DNA of 64,000 nucleotides from Paraburkholderia fungorum (GTDB taxonomy: Bacteria > Pseudomonadota > Gammaproteobacteria > Burkholderiales > Burkholderiaceae): positions 806,001 through 870,000 of the forward strand of contig NZ_FNKP01000003.1 of NCBI RefSeq assembly GCF_900099835.1, in the 5' to 3' direction. Both the position numbers and the translations under genes were made by a program. The notes below the pieces were generated by a model, which worked only from the letters and a program-made list of their open reading frames with translations, made no database searches and had not been told where the DNA came from. Positions within the stretch are counted from its first letter, which is position 1; each line of letters begins with the position of its first letter. Below, one piece after another: positions 37,577-47,541 of the stretch.

Positions 37577-38653
37577 GTGGATCGAATTCAGATCGAGCGT
37601 CTGAGCAAGAGTTACGGACCCGTGCAGGTGTTGAAAGACATCGATATCCGCGTGCCGGAAGGATGTTTTGTCGCGCTGATCGGGCCATCGGGGTGTGGCA
37701 AGTCGACCTTGCTGCGCACGATTGCCGGACTCGAACGGAGTACCGGCGGCACGTTGCGGATCGACGGCAAGGTGGTGAACGACATGCCGCCGCGTAAGCG
37801 CGACGTCGCGATGGTGTTCCAGAGCTATGCGCTATATCCGCATATGAACATCGAGAAGAATATGTCGTATTCGCTGCGGTTAAGAGGCACTGCGCCGCAG
37901 GCGATTCGCGAATGCATCGATGGAGTGGCGCGCACGCTGGGGCTGGAGCATCTGCTCGCACGCATGCCGCGTCAACTGTCGGGCGGACAGCGGCAGCGGG
38001 TCGCAATGGGACGCGCAATCGTGCGCAATCCCAAGGTGTTTCTTTTCGACGAACCGTTGTCCAATCTCGATGCCGCGCTGCGCGTGCATATGCGATCCGA
38101 AATTCGCAAGCTGCATGAGCGGCTCAAGGCGACGTCGGTGTACGTTACGCACGACCAGATCGAAGCAATGACGATGGCCGATCATGTCGTCGTGTTGCGC
38201 GCGGGGCAGGTCGAACAGCAGGGCGCACCGCTGGACCTGTATCACCGTCCGGCGAACAAGTTTGTTGCAGGCTTTATCGGCTCGCCATCGATGAACTTCA
38301 TCGAAGCCGTGATCGGCCCCGATGGCCGTCGCGCGCAGTTCGGCGGCGCGCAGCCGCAGACGCTCGACCTCGGCCCTGGCCGTAGGCTGCCTGCGGGCAC
38401 TGCAGTGTGGCTCGGTTTGCGTCCCGAGCATCTGCATATTCATGCTGGTGGCAGAGGCTTCAGCGCCGTGATCGACAGCGTGGAAACGACGGGGTCGATG
38501 ACCTTTGCGTCCCTTCGTGTCGACGGTGTCGAATCGCTCGTGCTGGTTTCGCATGCGGGCGTTTCGGCCATACGAAGTGGCGAGGCTGTGAGTCTCGACA
38601 TCGCCAGCGACCACATTCACGTCTTCGACCGGAAGACGGAGCAGGCGCTGTAG
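37577..38653 (+). CDS. ABC sugar importer ATPase, system 1 (MalK/UgpC-type)
   Basis: A 358-residue CUT1 ATPase. I prefer the GTG at 37577, which has GGAG seven bases before it and begins right at the first strand (VDRIQIERLSKSYG); an in-frame ATG lies at 37541. Walker A GPSGCGKST, signature LSGGQRQRVAMGRAIVRNP, Walker B VFLFDEPLSNLDAALR and the switch region VYVTHDQIEAM are intact. From about residue 235 there is the MalK-type regulatory OB-fold domain (LGLRPEHLHIH). Confidence 0.92.
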   Translation: MDRIQIERLSKSYGPVQVLKDIDIRVPEGCFVALIGPSGCGKSTLLRTIAGLERSTGGTLRIDGKVVNDMPPRKRDVAMVFQSYALYPHMNIEKNMSYSLRLRGTAPQAIRECIDGVARTLGLEHLLARMPRQLSGGQRQRVAMGRAIVRNPKVFLFDEPLSNLDAALRVHMRSEIRKLHERLKATSVYVTHDQIEAMTMADHVVVLRAGQVEQQGAPLDLYHRPANKFVAGFIGSPSMNFIEAVIGPDGRRAQFGGAQPQTLDLGPGRRLPAGTAVWLGLRPEHLHIHAGGRGFSAVIDSVETTGSMTFASLRVDGVESLVLVSHAGVSAIRSGEAVSLDIASDHIHVFDRKTEQAL

Positions 38654-38742
38654 GCACCGAATACGTCTTAACTTAGGCACTCCATTGAGTTTCGTTCCGC
38701 CGCCCGGCGGAGCGGGTATCAACACGCTATGAGAAAGCTTGT

Positions 38743-41067
38743 ATGAAAATCAGCGATGGCAACTGGTTGATCCGCGACGGCCTGAATGTGCTGTACTCGG
38801 CTGCACTGCACAGTGTGGAAGCGCTCGGTGACGAACTACTCGTTCACGCCGCGCCGCGCGACGTATCGAGCCGCGAGCGGCAACTCGATACCGGCTTGCT
38901 CACGTGGCGTTTCTTTTCGCCGCAAAGCGGCGTGATTGGCGTGAAGGTCGAACATTTTCGTGGCACGCGAGATATCGGCCCACATTTCCAGCTCAATCGC
39001 GTAGATGGGCCTGTCACCACGCGCAATACCGACGACGAAGCCACGCTCACCAGCGGCTCTCTCAGCGTACGCATTGCAAAGTCGGGCGATTGGTCAGTAG
39101 ATTTTCTGCGCGACGGTCAACGCATTACAGGTAGCGGCTTTCGCGGCGCGGGTCATGTCAGCGATGCAAATCAGGGCGACGCGCCGTTCATGTTCGAGCG
39201 GCTCGATCTCGGTGTCGGCGAAAACGTTTATGGACTGGGCGAGCGCTTTACCGCGTTCGTGAAGAACGGGCAGGTGGTCGAGAGCTGGAATCGCGATGGC
39301 GGTACGGGCACCGAACAGGCCTATAAAAACGTGCCGTTCTACTTGACCAATCGCGGGTACGGCGTGCTGGTGAATCACCCCGAAAACGTCTCGTTTGAGA
39401 TAGCCAGCGAAAAAGTGGCGAAGATGCAATTCAGCGTCGCCGGTGAAAAACTGGAGTACTACGTGATCGACGGGCCGACGCCGAAGGAAGTGCTGGAGCG
39501 CTTCACGCGTCTGACCGGCCGTCCCGCGCTACCACCGGCGTGGTCGTTCGGTCTGTGGCTCACCACGTCGTTCACGACGAATTACGACGAAGCCACGGTG
39601 AATCATTTCATCGACGGTATGGCGGAGCGTGGCATTCCGTTGCACGTATTCCATTTCGACTGTTTCTGGATGAAGGCTTTCCACTGGTGCGACTTCGAGT
39701 GGAACCGTGAGACGTTCCCTGATCCGCGGGCGATGCTGGCACGGCTCAAGGCGCGTGGTCTGAAGATCTGCTTGTGGATCAACCCGTATATCGCGCAGCC
39801 GTCGCCGCTGTTTGCGGAAGGCATGGAGAAAGGCTATTTGTTGCGCAAGCCGAATGGTGACGTGTGGCAGTGGAACCGCTGGCAACCTGGCCAGGGCATT
39901 GTCGACTTCACGAATCCGGCTGCTGCGCAATGGTATGCGGGACATTTGCGACGCCTGCTGGAAATGGGCGTGGACTGTTTCAAGACCGATTTCGGCGAGC
40001 GGATTCCGACCGACGTCGTGTACCACGACGGCTCCGATCCGCAGAAGATGCACAACTACTATAGCTACCTGTACAACAAGGTGGTGTTCGACGTATTGCG
40101 AGAAGTGCGCGGCGAAGGCGAAGCTGTTGTGTTCGCGCGCTCGGGCACGGTCGGCAGCCAGCAATTGCCGGTGCATTGGGGTGGCGATTGCAGCGCGACT
40201 TACGAATCGATGGCGGAGACGTTGCGCGGCGGCCTGTCGCTTGGACTCAGCGGCTTCGGCTTCTGGAGCCACGATATTGGCGGCTTCGAGCACACCGCGC
40301 CAGCCGATGTTTATAAGCGCTGGTGCGCGTTCGGATTGTTGTCGAGCCACAGCCGTTTGCATGGCAGCAAGTCGTATCGCGTTCCATGGTTGTTCGACGA
40401 CGAAGCGGTCGACGTGGTGCGGCATTTCACCGAGTGGAAATCGCGCTTGATGCCATATCTGTTTGACGCCGCAAAGCAGGCCGTCGATCACGGCACGCCC
40501 ATGTTGCGCGCCATGCTGCTGGAGTTTCCCGACGATCCCGCGTGCGATTACCTGGACCGTCAATACGTGCTTGGAGATTCGTTGCTGGTTGCGCCGGTTT
40601 TCAACGCAGTCGGCGACGTGGATTTCTATCTGCCCGCAGGACGCTGGACGCATCTGTTCAGCGGCGAGCAGGTCGAGGGCGGCCGCTGGCTGCGCGAACG
40701 GCACGGGTTCATGAGCCTGCCGCTGTTCGTGCGGCCCAACACGCTACTGGCACTCGGTACTGAAAATCAGCGTCCCGATTACGACTATGCAAAGCAAAGC
40801 GAACTGCATCTGTTCGAACTTTGCGACGGCAAAACCGCTACGGTGACGTTGCGCGATCTTGGCGGCGCAGCTGTCACGCATGTCAGCGTGACGCGTCAAG
40901 GCGATACGTTGCGAATTCGGCGCGATGGGGTGCCGGCTCCGTTGCCGCTGGTGTTGCGTCAGTGGAATAGCTTGCGGGATGCCGGCGGATTGCCGACGAA
41001 GAGTGGCGAGGCAGGTGTGAGCATTACTTTGCCCGCAGGTGAAGGAGACGTGACGGTCCACGTTTAA
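38743..41067 (+). CDS. yicI: GH31 alpha-xylosidase, YicI-type, cytoplasmic
   Basis: A 774-residue enzyme with no signal peptide. An N-terminal beta-sandwich is followed by the GH31 barrel. The nucleophile Asp416 in [15 protein letters not shown] and acid/base Asp482 in [14 protein letters not shown] fall at exactly the residue numbers of E. coli YicI. The stretch [17 protein letters not shown] is the YicI form, which selects alpha-xylosides over alpha-glucosides. It would release xylose from isoprimeverose or other xyloglucan pieces imported by system 1, whose ATPase gene ends 89 bases earlier. It is the last gene of that operon. Confidence 0.93.
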   Translation: MKISDGNWLIRDGLNVLYSAALHSVEALGDELLVHAAPRDVSSRERQLDTGLLTWRFFSPQSGVIGVKVEHFRGTRDIGPHFQLNRVDGPVTTRNTDDEATLTSGSLSVRIAKSGDWSVDFLRDGQRITGSGFRGAGHVSDANQGDAPFMFERLDLGVGENVYGLGERFTAFVKNGQVVESWNRDGGTGTEQAYKNVPFYLTNRGYGVLVNHPENVSFEIASEKVAKMQFSVAGEKLEYYVIDGPTPKEVLERFTRLTGRPALPPAWSFGLWLTTSFTTNYDEATVNHFIDGMAERGIPLHVFHFDCFWMKAFHWCDFEWNRETFPDPRAMLARLKARGLKICLWINPYIAQPSPLFAEGMEKGYLLRKPNGDVWQWNRWQPGQGIVDFTNPAAAQWYAGHLRRLLEMGVDCFKTDFGERIPTDVVYHDGSDPQKMHNYYSYLYNKVVFDVLREVRGEGEAVVFARSGTVGSQQLPVHWGGDCSATYESMAETLRGGLSLGLSGFGFWSHDIGGFEHTAPADVYKRWCAFGLLSSHSRLHGSKSYRVPWLFDDEAVDVVRHFTEWKSRLMPYLFDAAKQAVDHGTPMLRAMLLEFPDDPACDYLDRQYVLGDSLLVAPVFNAVGDVDFYLPAGRWTHLFSGEQVEGGRWLRERHGFMSLPLFVRPNTLLALGTENQRPDYDYAKQSELHLFELCDGKTATVTLRDLGGAAVTHVSVTRQGDTLRIRRDGVPAPLPLVLRQWNSLRDAGGLPTKSGEAGVSITLPAGEGDVTVHV

Positions 41068-41301
41068 AGCCGTATTCGATCGATCCGGGCGTTGCTGTCA
41101 CCGTCACGAAGCGACGCAAGTCTCTGGCAACGCCTGGAAGCTGCAACGACTCGCACGTAGCGCGGCAATAGAAGCCGCGCTTCGCTTGCCTCTATTCTGC
41201 AGACCTATATCGCCCGCGAGCCATTAGATCGACAAGCGGAAATCGCGGCCTGCGAATCCGCTAAGCAAACATTCAATACGTCGCAGCAGACGCAAACGTT
41301 A

Positions 41302-41338
41302 AACACGCGGACGGTAAAAAATCGTCCGCGTGTTTTTT
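41302..41338. terminator. Terminator shared by convergent genes
   Basis: AACACGCGGACG pairs with CGTCCGCGTGTT across a short A-rich loop and is followed by a T-run on the plus strand; on the minus strand the stem is followed by TTT. It separates the alpha-xylosidase transcript from the convergent BON-domain gene. Confidence 0.85.
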
Positions 41339-41347
41339 GCGTTGCGT

Positions 41348-41641
41348 TCAACGTCCACGAGAAAGCAGGTTGTTTACCGACGTCACGCCATCCACCGAGG
41401 TGGCACTGCGTTCAGCCAGCGCGACCTGGGTGCGCTCAGGGACCCAGCCGATCAGCGTGACCTGTCCCGAGCGCGCAAAGACAAACACATGAGACAGACT
41501 TACGCCGCTACGCGCCGCTGAAACGCGGACGGCGTGCGCGAGTTGCCCATCGCTCATCGACGAATCGGTGTCGGCAACGGCGACCGGCGCAATGGTGCCG
41601 GCAATCAATAACGCGAGAGTGGTTGCAATAGCTTTTTTCAC
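41348..41641 (-). CDS. Small exported BON-domain protein
   Basis: A 97-residue protein. The GTG at 41639-41641 has AAGGAG five bases before it and gives a clean signal peptide (VKKAIATTLALLIAGTIAPVAVA). The open frame extends far upstream without a start signal. The mature part is one BON domain, the OsmY-like phospholipid-binding fold: VFVFARSGQVTLIGWVPERTQVALAE...VDGVTSVNNLLSRG. Such proteins sit in the periplasm and are often induced by envelope stress. It is monocistronic and has no link to the sugar genes on either side. Confidence 0.85.
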   Translation of the reverse strand: MKKAIATTLALLIAGTIAPVAVADTDSSMSDGQLAHAVRVSAARSGVSLSHVFVFARSGQVTLIGWVPERTQVALAERSATSVDGVTSVNNLLSRGR

Positions 41642-42540
41642 AATAACTCCTTGCAGAGAGGCAGATCTGCCGGCGAACTCCGGCGACGACACTTCCAGTC
41701 GGACTCCAGGATGGGCCGCGGAAGTCAACGACAAAAGCCCCGTCTGCGTCGTGCATAGCCATCTCTTTCGATGGTGCGTCGAGGGATTTTGTCTGTCGGG
41801 ACGTTTGGAGGATGAGTTGTCGCCCCGCGAAAAGCTTGCGCGTTCGTCGTGGTGGAACGCGGGGGTGGACTTGCGGCGTGGCTCGGGCCAGTCGAAGCCG
41901 ATCGGGTCATGACCTTTGTGGTGAAATCCGCCGGAGGCAGGCAAGCCCTCCAATGCGATTCCAGGCCTTGTGTCCAGCGCTCTCAAGCTGGGCACGACTC
42001 GTGATTCGGCGTCCTATGGCGGAATCATAGTCCCGAATAAAAACCCTTGCTGGAAGGTTGCCAGAAGCGCATTAGCGACGCCCGCAAAGCAGGCGACTTC
42101 TTCGCGTTTCGGGAACACGAATCGGTGAGACCAACAAAAGCACAGCGCCGATACATCAGGTGAGAACTTTCGTCGTTGCATTTGTGCAACATCGAAATCG
42201 ACTTTCGCACCCGTTCAAACGACCGCACGCATTTCGCGCGGCAGCGGGAAGCGCAAACAGGTCCCGCGGGCCGATTTTGCATGTATGGATTCAAACGGAT
42301 TTGCCAGACAGATGACCATGACCTCATGGTCACGAAGCGCTTGCTACTTCGTCATTTGATCGCGCGCAACAGCTATGAGCAACAGCGTTTTCCCTGACAC
42401 GGAAGATCGTTACTGCACGCGATACCCATACCTATAATCGCCTCGAAATGTGAAGCGGACATTTCAGCAAGCGGGGAGTGTGCGGAGTCAGTACATGTCC
42501 TGAGCGGCTCGGAGACGCCAAAACGAATATAGGATATCTA
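41642..42540. other. Intergenic region upstream of the porin gene
   Basis: About 900 bases, unusually long for this window. The end next to 41642 holds the BON gene's promoter. No gene in it has convincing coding character; frames at 41568-41912 and 42176-42397 were considered and rejected. A good porin promoter lies near 42410-42438, with about 100 bases of leader before the start. Confidence 0.45.
42410..42438 (+). promoter_or_regulatory. Sigma-70-type promoter of the porin gene
   Basis: A perfect -10 TATAAT (42433-42438) with TTACTG (42410-42415) at exactly 17-base spacing. Confidence 0.5.
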
Positions 42541-43692
42541 ATGAAAAAAACGGTTATTGCATTGTCCCTGATGGCAGCTGCAGCGGCGGCCCACGCGCAG
42601 AGTAGCGTCACACTTTACGGTCGTATCGACAACGGCATCCAGTACGAAACCGGCATTCCTGGCGGCCATGCATGGGCAGCCGAGAGCGGTAACTGGGGTT
42701 GCTCGTGGTTCGGGTTGGAAGGCGCTGAAGACCTGGGTGGCGGCACGAAGGCCGTGTTCCAGTTGGAAGGGCAGCTCAATACGATGACCGGCGCTTCGGC
42801 GGGCAATCTGTTTGGCCGTCACGCCACTGTCGGCTTCACGAATGACCACTTCGGTCTGTTCAAGATCGGTAACCTCGGCGCTGGCGAACTGTCGCAGGAC
42901 AGCTGGGGCACCGACCCGCAACTGATGCAGCGTTACGCAATCTCGACGCTGGTGCGTGGCCGTAACTGGGCCAGCGCAAGCAACGGCGCAGAGTACAATT
43001 CGCCCGTCCTGCTCGGCGGCCTCGTTTTGAAGGGCCAATACTCGCTGACGAACAACACCAGCTGGAACTCGGCACCGGTCAATTCGGCAGGTGTTCCGAC
43101 CGGCCAGGGCCGCACCAATGCTGTCGAAGGTATCTACACGTTCGGCAGCGGCGACTTCCGCGTGATCTATGACGAAGTGCGCGGCGCAGACGGCTCGTTC
43201 AACAACGTCTACTCGGCTTCGCGCTCGATTCTGGCCGGCGGTACGTACGTGATCGGTCCTGTGAAGCTGTATGCCGGCTATCAGCACCTGAGCGCACCTG
43301 ACGCAACCAACGCGAGCATGGGCGTGACCGCTGCATCGCAACCGGTTGGCGTGGGCGCACCGACGGGCGTGAACCACGAATGGTTCGGCGCTGCATGGCA
43401 AGTGACGAGCGCAACGGCAGTGACCGGCGCAGTCTTCCATGCGAATGCGAACAACGGCAACGGTAACGCGACGCTGTTCACGCTCGCAGCAACCTACGCG
43501 CTGTCCAAGCGTACGTTCCTGTACACGGAAGCCGGCTACATCCACAACAGCTCGACGTCGAACATCAACCTCGGCAACGGCCCGTACGGCAACAACAACT
43601 ATGACCCGGCGACCGGCACGTCGTCCAACAGCAACCCGGACTACGGTCACAGCCAGACAGGTGTCTTCGCCGGCATCATGACCACGTTCTAA
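42541..43692 (+). CDS. General outer-membrane porin, Burkholderia type (Gram-negative porin family)
   Basis: A 383-residue porin with the standard beginning MKKTVIALSLMAAAAAAHAQSSVTLYGRIDNG, with signal cleavage after HAQ, and the conserved WGLEG-like WFGLEGAEDLGGGTKAVFQLE. It ends with a beta-strand closing in GIMTTF, as needed for barrel assembly. It would form a trimeric 16-strand channel for small solutes. The loops are rich in Asn, Ser and Gly (about residues 345-375). It could serve the sugar importers around it, but carries no LacI operator and has its own promoter and terminator, so a housekeeping role is as likely. Confidence 0.93.
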   Translation: MKKTVIALSLMAAAAAAHAQSSVTLYGRIDNGIQYETGIPGGHAWAAESGNWGCSWFGLEGAEDLGGGTKAVFQLEGQLNTMTGASAGNLFGRHATVGFTNDHFGLFKIGNLGAGELSQDSWGTDPQLMQRYAISTLVRGRNWASASNGAEYNSPVLLGGLVLKGQYSLTNNTSWNSAPVNSAGVPTGQGRTNAVEGIYTFGSGDFRVIYDEVRGADGSFNNVYSASRSILAGGTYVIGPVKLYAGYQHLSAPDATNASMGVTAASQPVGVGAPTGVNHEWFGAAWQVTSATAVTGAVFHANANNGNGNATLFTLAATYALSKRTFLYTEAGYIHNSSTSNINLGNGPYGNNNYDPATGTSSNSNPDYGHSQTGVFAGIMTTF

Positions 43693-43766
43693 GTAGCAAA
43701 TTGCCTGACCGGCAATCGTAGTGATCTCTGTGTTTCTAGTACTGCTTACATCTCTTTCGTAGAGAG

Positions 43767-43812
43767 GCCGGTGCGACGCATCCTCCACCCTCGTCGCACC
43801 GGCTGCTTTTTT
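43767..43812 (+). terminator. Terminator of the porin gene
   Basis: A perfect 11-bp stem (GCCGGTGCGAC / GTCGCACCGGC) with a 15-nt loop and a six-T run. Confidence 0.9.
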
Positions 43813-43870
43813 ATGTAGTCACTTCACATGTAATGCAGGTGTCCTTGTTGTAGTAAGGGTAAACTCAAGT

Positions 43871-43888
43871 TTGAAAGCGCTTTCAAAA
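43871..43888. promoter_or_regulatory. LacI-type operator of regulator R2
   Basis: TTTGAAAGCGCTTTCAAA is a perfect 18-bp palindrome ending 17 bases before the R2 start codon, so R2 probably represses itself. The core TGAAAGCGCTTTCA recurs at 45039. Confidence 0.88.
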
Positions 43889-43905
43889 AGCAGTATTCTT
43901 GGACC

Positions 43906-44982
43906 ATGAACGACGACGGTCAAACTCCACCCAATGTGACACTCGAGGAAATCGCGCGGGCAGCCGGCGTTTCCCCCAGTACGGTGTCGCGCATTCTGAA
44001 TGGCACTGCGCGTGTGTTGCCCGCGAAGCAGCACGCGGTGGAACAGGCTATCGCGCGTTTCAACTATCGGCCGAACGTGCTGGCGCGAAGCCTCGCGAGC
44101 GGCAAGACCGACACCATCGGCGTCCTTACGCAAACCGTGTCCAGCCCGTTTTACGCGGAGTGGCTGCGCGGTATCGAAGACGGACTGTATGAGCCAGGCT
44201 TTACGCCGCTCTTCGTCAGCAGTCGCTGGAACGTCAAGGATGAAATGTCGCGCATGGAGCAGTTCATTGCGCGTCGTGTCGACGGCATCATTCTTCTGCA
44301 TGCCCAGCTCGACGAAACCTCGCTGATCGAATACTCGCGGCATGCACCTTTGCTCGTACTCGGACGCTCCGTGCGGAACAGTGCCGTTCTCGCGAGCTTG
44401 CCGATCGACAATCTGCAGGGCGCGCGCGATGCGACCCGTCATCTGATCGGCGAGGGGCATCGCAAGATTGCGTTTATCGCCGGGCCGCCGAATCACGAAG
44501 ATGCGATCGAGCGTCTCGACGGTTACCGGATCGCATTGAAAGAAGCGGGCATCCCGTTCGACGCGGAACTGGTCGAGCAGGGCGACTATCTCGAGACCGG
44601 TGGAGTCACGGCCATGGAGCGGCTGTTCGAGCGCGGGCCGTCGTTCAGTGCCGTGTTCTGCGCGAACGATCAAACCGCCTACGGCGCGCGTCTCACGTTG
44701 TTCCGTCGCGGGTTGCGGGTGCCGGAAGATATGTCGCTGGTCGGCTTCGACGATCTGCCCACCTCGTCGTACATGACGCCGCCGCTCACTACGGTCCGCC
44801 AGCCCACTTATGAAATTGGCCGTCTCGCGGCTCAAGGCATCGTGCAGATGATCCGCAAGCAGGCCGTCGCGCTGAATCCGATTCCGCTCACGCTGGTGAC
44901 ACGAGAGACGACGCAGCGAATAGGTCCGGCGCCAGCGCCAACACCTGTGTCGAAGCGGTCAAAACCGCGGCGTCAGCAGTAG
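43906..44982 (+). CDS. LacI-family transcriptional regulator R2 (system 2)
   Basis: A 358-residue repressor: helix-turn-helix VTLEEIARAAGVSPSTVSRILNG at 11-33, then the hinge with RPNVLARSLASGKTDTIG, then the effector domain with RVDGIILLHAQ, GHRKIAFIAGPPN and SLVGFDDLPTSSYMTPPLTTVRQP. The last motif is typical of LacI/GalR members that respond to sugars. The gene is flanked by two copies of the same palindrome, one over its own promoter and one before the system-2 ABC operon. The likely inducer is a beta-glucoside such as cellobiose. Confidence 0.92.
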   Translation: MNDDGQTPPNVTLEEIARAAGVSPSTVSRILNGTARVLPAKQHAVEQAIARFNYRPNVLARSLASGKTDTIGVLTQTVSSPFYAEWLRGIEDGLYEPGFTPLFVSSRWNVKDEMSRMEQFIARRVDGIILLHAQLDETSLIEYSRHAPLLVLGRSVRNSAVLASLPIDNLQGARDATRHLIGEGHRKIAFIAGPPNHEDAIERLDGYRIALKEAGIPFDAELVEQGDYLETGGVTAMERLFERGPSFSAVFCANDQTAYGARLTLFRRGLRVPEDMSLVGFDDLPTSSYMTPPLTTVRQPTYEIGRLAAQGIVQMIRKQAVALNPIPLTLVTRETTQRIGPAPAPTPVSKRSKPRRQQ

Positions 44983-45006
44983 GCACGGACGAGAAGTTAG
45001 CGGGAT

Positions 45007-45029
45007 GCACCCTTCGGTGCGTTTTTTTT
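45007..45029 (+). terminator. Terminator of regulator gene R2
   Basis: A short GCACC-CTTC-GGTGC hairpin followed by eight T residues, just before the system-2 operator. Confidence 0.85.
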
Positions 45030-45038
45030 GAAAGCCCA

Positions 45039-45052
45039 TGAAAGCGCTTTCA
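45039..45052. promoter_or_regulatory. LacI-type operator of ABC system 2
   Basis: TGAAAGCGCTTTCA, a perfect 14-bp palindrome identical to the core of the site at 43871, lies 112 bases before the system-2 binding-protein gene. Confidence 0.88.
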
Positions 45053-45164
45053 AAACGCATAAAGGAAAGTAAATCGTAATTGATGAGTCGCAACAGGAAA
45101 GCCCCAGAAGCAACGACGAAGTAACCGACAGCAATCTACAAACGGTTCAACAGGAGACAAACAA

Positions 45165-46412
45165 ATGACATTCCGATTTACAGGGCCAGCCGCCGCAGTT
45201 CTGCTGAGCATCGCGGCGATCAGCGCACACGCGAACACCACATTGACGGTCGCCGTCTTCCCGAAGCTCGATCAGGAAATCAAGGACGCGCTTCCGGCAT
45301 GGAAGAAGCTCCATCCGGATGTGGACATCAAGGTGTCGTCGCTGGCGATTGCCGATCACCACAACGCAATGACGACCGCGCTCGCCACCAGCTCCGATCT
45401 GCCCGACGTGATGGCGGTCGAAGTGGGCTTTATCGGCCGGTTCGCAGCGGGCGGCGGTCTTGAAGACCTGTCGAAGCCACCGTACAACGCGGGCCAGTAC
45501 AAGAGCCAGTTCATCGGCTATACGTTCGCGCAGGCCACTACGCAGGATGGCGCGATTGTCGGCATGCCGTCGGATATCGGTCCGGGCACGCTGTTCTATC
45601 GCAAGGACATTCTCGACAAGGCCGGCGTGACCGAAGCCGATCTGAACAAATCGTGGGACTCGTATCTCGCGTCGGGCGTGAAGATCAAGAAGGCGACGGG
45701 CGCGTATCTGATGGCGTCGTCGCGCGATATCGAAGACATCTACATTCGTGCCGATCTGAAGCAGGGCGATGGCGTGTACTTCGACAAGGCGGGCAATCCG
45801 GTCGTTACGTCCGCGCGTTTCGTCACTGCGTTCAAGCTCGCGAAGAAGGCGCGCGACCTCGGTCTCGACGCGAAGATCACGCCGTGGTCGAACGAATGGG
45901 CCGAGAGCTTCAAGCGCGGCACCGTCGCCACGCAGATGATGGGCGCATGGCTCGGCGGCCATCTGTCGTCGTGGATCGCACCGGACACGAAGGGTCTGTG
46001 GCGCGCGGCGAATCTGCCGAACAACTCTTACGCATCGTTCGGCGGCACGTTCTACTCGATTCCCGTGAAGGCGACGCAAAAGGCGATGTCGTGGGAATTC
46101 ATCAAGTTCCTGACCACCCGCCAGGATACGCAACTGGCCTCGTTCCGTTCGATCGACGCATTCCCCGCACTGCTCTCCGCGCAGAACGACGGTTTCTTCG
46201 CCGAGCCGGTTGCGTTCCTCGGCAACGAAAAGGCCCGTCTGATCTGGCGCGATGCAGCGTCGCACATTCCGGCAATCCAGCGCAGCAAGTATGACCAGGT
46301 GGCGGAAGAAGCCGTCCACTCCGCGCTCGACAAGGTGGTCGACGACAACGAGGACGTCGACACGGCACTGAAGGAAGCGCAAGACCAGATCACGCACCGC
46401 ATTCGCCGTTGA
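45165..46412 (+). CDS. ABC sugar-binding protein, system 2
   Basis: A 415-residue CUT1-type solute-binding protein with a signal peptide ending near SAHANTT. Typical stretches are DLPDVMAVEVGFIGRFAAGGGLEDL, GTLFYRKDILDKAGVTEADLNKSWD and MMGAWLGGHLSSWIAP. GGAG precedes the ATG. The operon continues with two permeases, a GH1 beta-glucosidase and the ATPase, so cellobiose or short beta-glucans are the likely cargo. The gap to the first permease carries a strong stem-loop. Confidence 0.9.
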   Translation: MTFRFTGPAAAVLLSIAAISAHANTTLTVAVFPKLDQEIKDALPAWKKLHPDVDIKVSSLAIADHHNAMTTALATSSDLPDVMAVEVGFIGRFAAGGGLEDLSKPPYNAGQYKSQFIGYTFAQATTQDGAIVGMPSDIGPGTLFYRKDILDKAGVTEADLNKSWDSYLASGVKIKKATGAYLMASSRDIEDIYIRADLKQGDGVYFDKAGNPVVTSARFVTAFKLAKKARDLGLDAKITPWSNEWAESFKRGTVATQMMGAWLGGHLSSWIAPDTKGLWRAANLPNNSYASFGGTFYSIPVKATQKAMSWEFIKFLTTRQDTQLASFRSIDAFPALLSAQNDGFFAEPVAFLGNEKARLIWRDAASHIPAIQRSKYDQVAEEAVHSALDKVVDDNEDVDTALKEAQDQITHRIRR

Positions 46413-46466
46413 TGAAACACCACGGCGTGCTGTCATGCAGCGTCGCCGTGGCTGAAGTTTGCACTA

Positions 46467-46495
46467 GCGTGGCCGGCGATGCCTGCCGGCCACGC
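46467..46495 (+). other. Intercistronic stem-loop, system 2
   Basis: A perfect 11-bp stem (GCGTGGCCGGC / GCCGGCCACGC) with a 7-nt loop and no T-tract, in the 103-base gap between the binding-protein and permease genes. It is unrelated in sequence to the stem-loops at the same place in systems 1 and 3. Confidence 0.7.
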
Positions 46496-46515
46496 CCGAC
46501 TGGACGGAACTACTG

Positions 46516-47541
46516 ATGAGCTTGTCACTGCCCACACCCGAGCCGGGCGCCCATGAAGGGCGCGTGAGCGACGTGCGGCCGCCGCTCGCGGCGCCGCGCA
46601 GAAAATCGCTGGTCAATCCAGTGAAGGTCGCGCCTTATCTGTTTGTCGCGCCGTTCTTTCTGTTGTTCGCGTTGTTCATCGCGTTTCCGCTGCTGTTCTC
46701 GCTGTACCTGTCGTTCCAGAGCTGGGACGCAACAGCGGGGCTCGCCAGCATGAAGTGGGTGGGCCTGTCGAACTTCATGTTCACGCTGACCGACCCGTGG
46801 TACTGGAAGTCGCTGTACAACACGGCGTACATGGCGATCGCGTCGGGTCTGCCGCAACATCTGATTGCATTGCCGCTCGCGTTTTTCCTGCAGACCGCAT
46901 TCCGGCGCTGGCGCAATTTCGTCGTCGGGCTGTATTTTCTGCCGTTCATCACGTCGAGTGTGGCGATTGCGTTGATCTTCTCGTCGCTGTATTCGACCGA
47001 CTTCGGCATGATCAATCTCGCTATTGCCGAGATCGGCAAATTGCCGGGGCTTCACTGGATCGTGCCCGCGCATCGCATCGAGTGGCTGTATAACCCGGCC
47101 AACGTCAAACCGGCGGTGTCGGTGGTGATCTTCTGGCGTTATGTCGGCTGGAATACGGTGCTTTATCTGTCGGCGCTGCAAACCATTCCGAAGGATCTCT
47201 ACGAGGCCGCGAAAATCGACGGCGCGAACGGCTGGCAACAGTTCACGCGCATCACGATTCCGCTGATCAAGCCGATGATTTTCTTCGCGGTGACGCTCTC
47301 CATTATCGGCGGCCTGCAACTGTTTGAAGAGCCGTTCATCCTGCTGCCGAATGAAGGCATGGGCACGAGTCAGTCGGGTCTGACGACGGCGGTCTACATG
47401 TACCGCACGGCATTTCACGACGGCGACTTCGGTACGGCGAGTTCGATTGCGTGGCTGCTGTTCATCACCATTGCCGCGCTGATGTGGCTCAACACACGCA
47501 TCTTTCACCGCAGCGGCATGAACGAGGAGGGACAGCGATGA
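46516..47541 (+). CDS. ABC sugar permease 1, system 2
   Basis: A 341-residue membrane protein with a soluble N-terminal tail of about 35 residues, then six helices (PYLFVAPFFLLFALFIAFPLL first). EAA loop: YEAAKIDGANGWQQF...ITIPLI. Its TGA overlaps the ATG of the next permease (ATGA). Confidence 0.92.
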   Translation: MSLSLPTPEPGAHEGRVSDVRPPLAAPRRKSLVNPVKVAPYLFVAPFFLLFALFIAFPLLFSLYLSFQSWDATAGLASMKWVGLSNFMFTLTDPWYWKSLYNTAYMAIASGLPQHLIALPLAFFLQTAFRRWRNFVVGLYFLPFITSSVAIALIFSSLYSTDFGMINLAIAEIGKLPGLHWIVPAHRIEWLYNPANVKPAVSVVIFWRYVGWNTVLYLSALQTIPKDLYEAAKIDGANGWQQFTRITIPLIKPMIFFAVTLSIIGGLQLFEEPFILLPNEGMGTSQSGLTTAVYMYRTAFHDGDFGTASSIAWLLFITIAALMWLNTRIFHRSGMNEEGQR

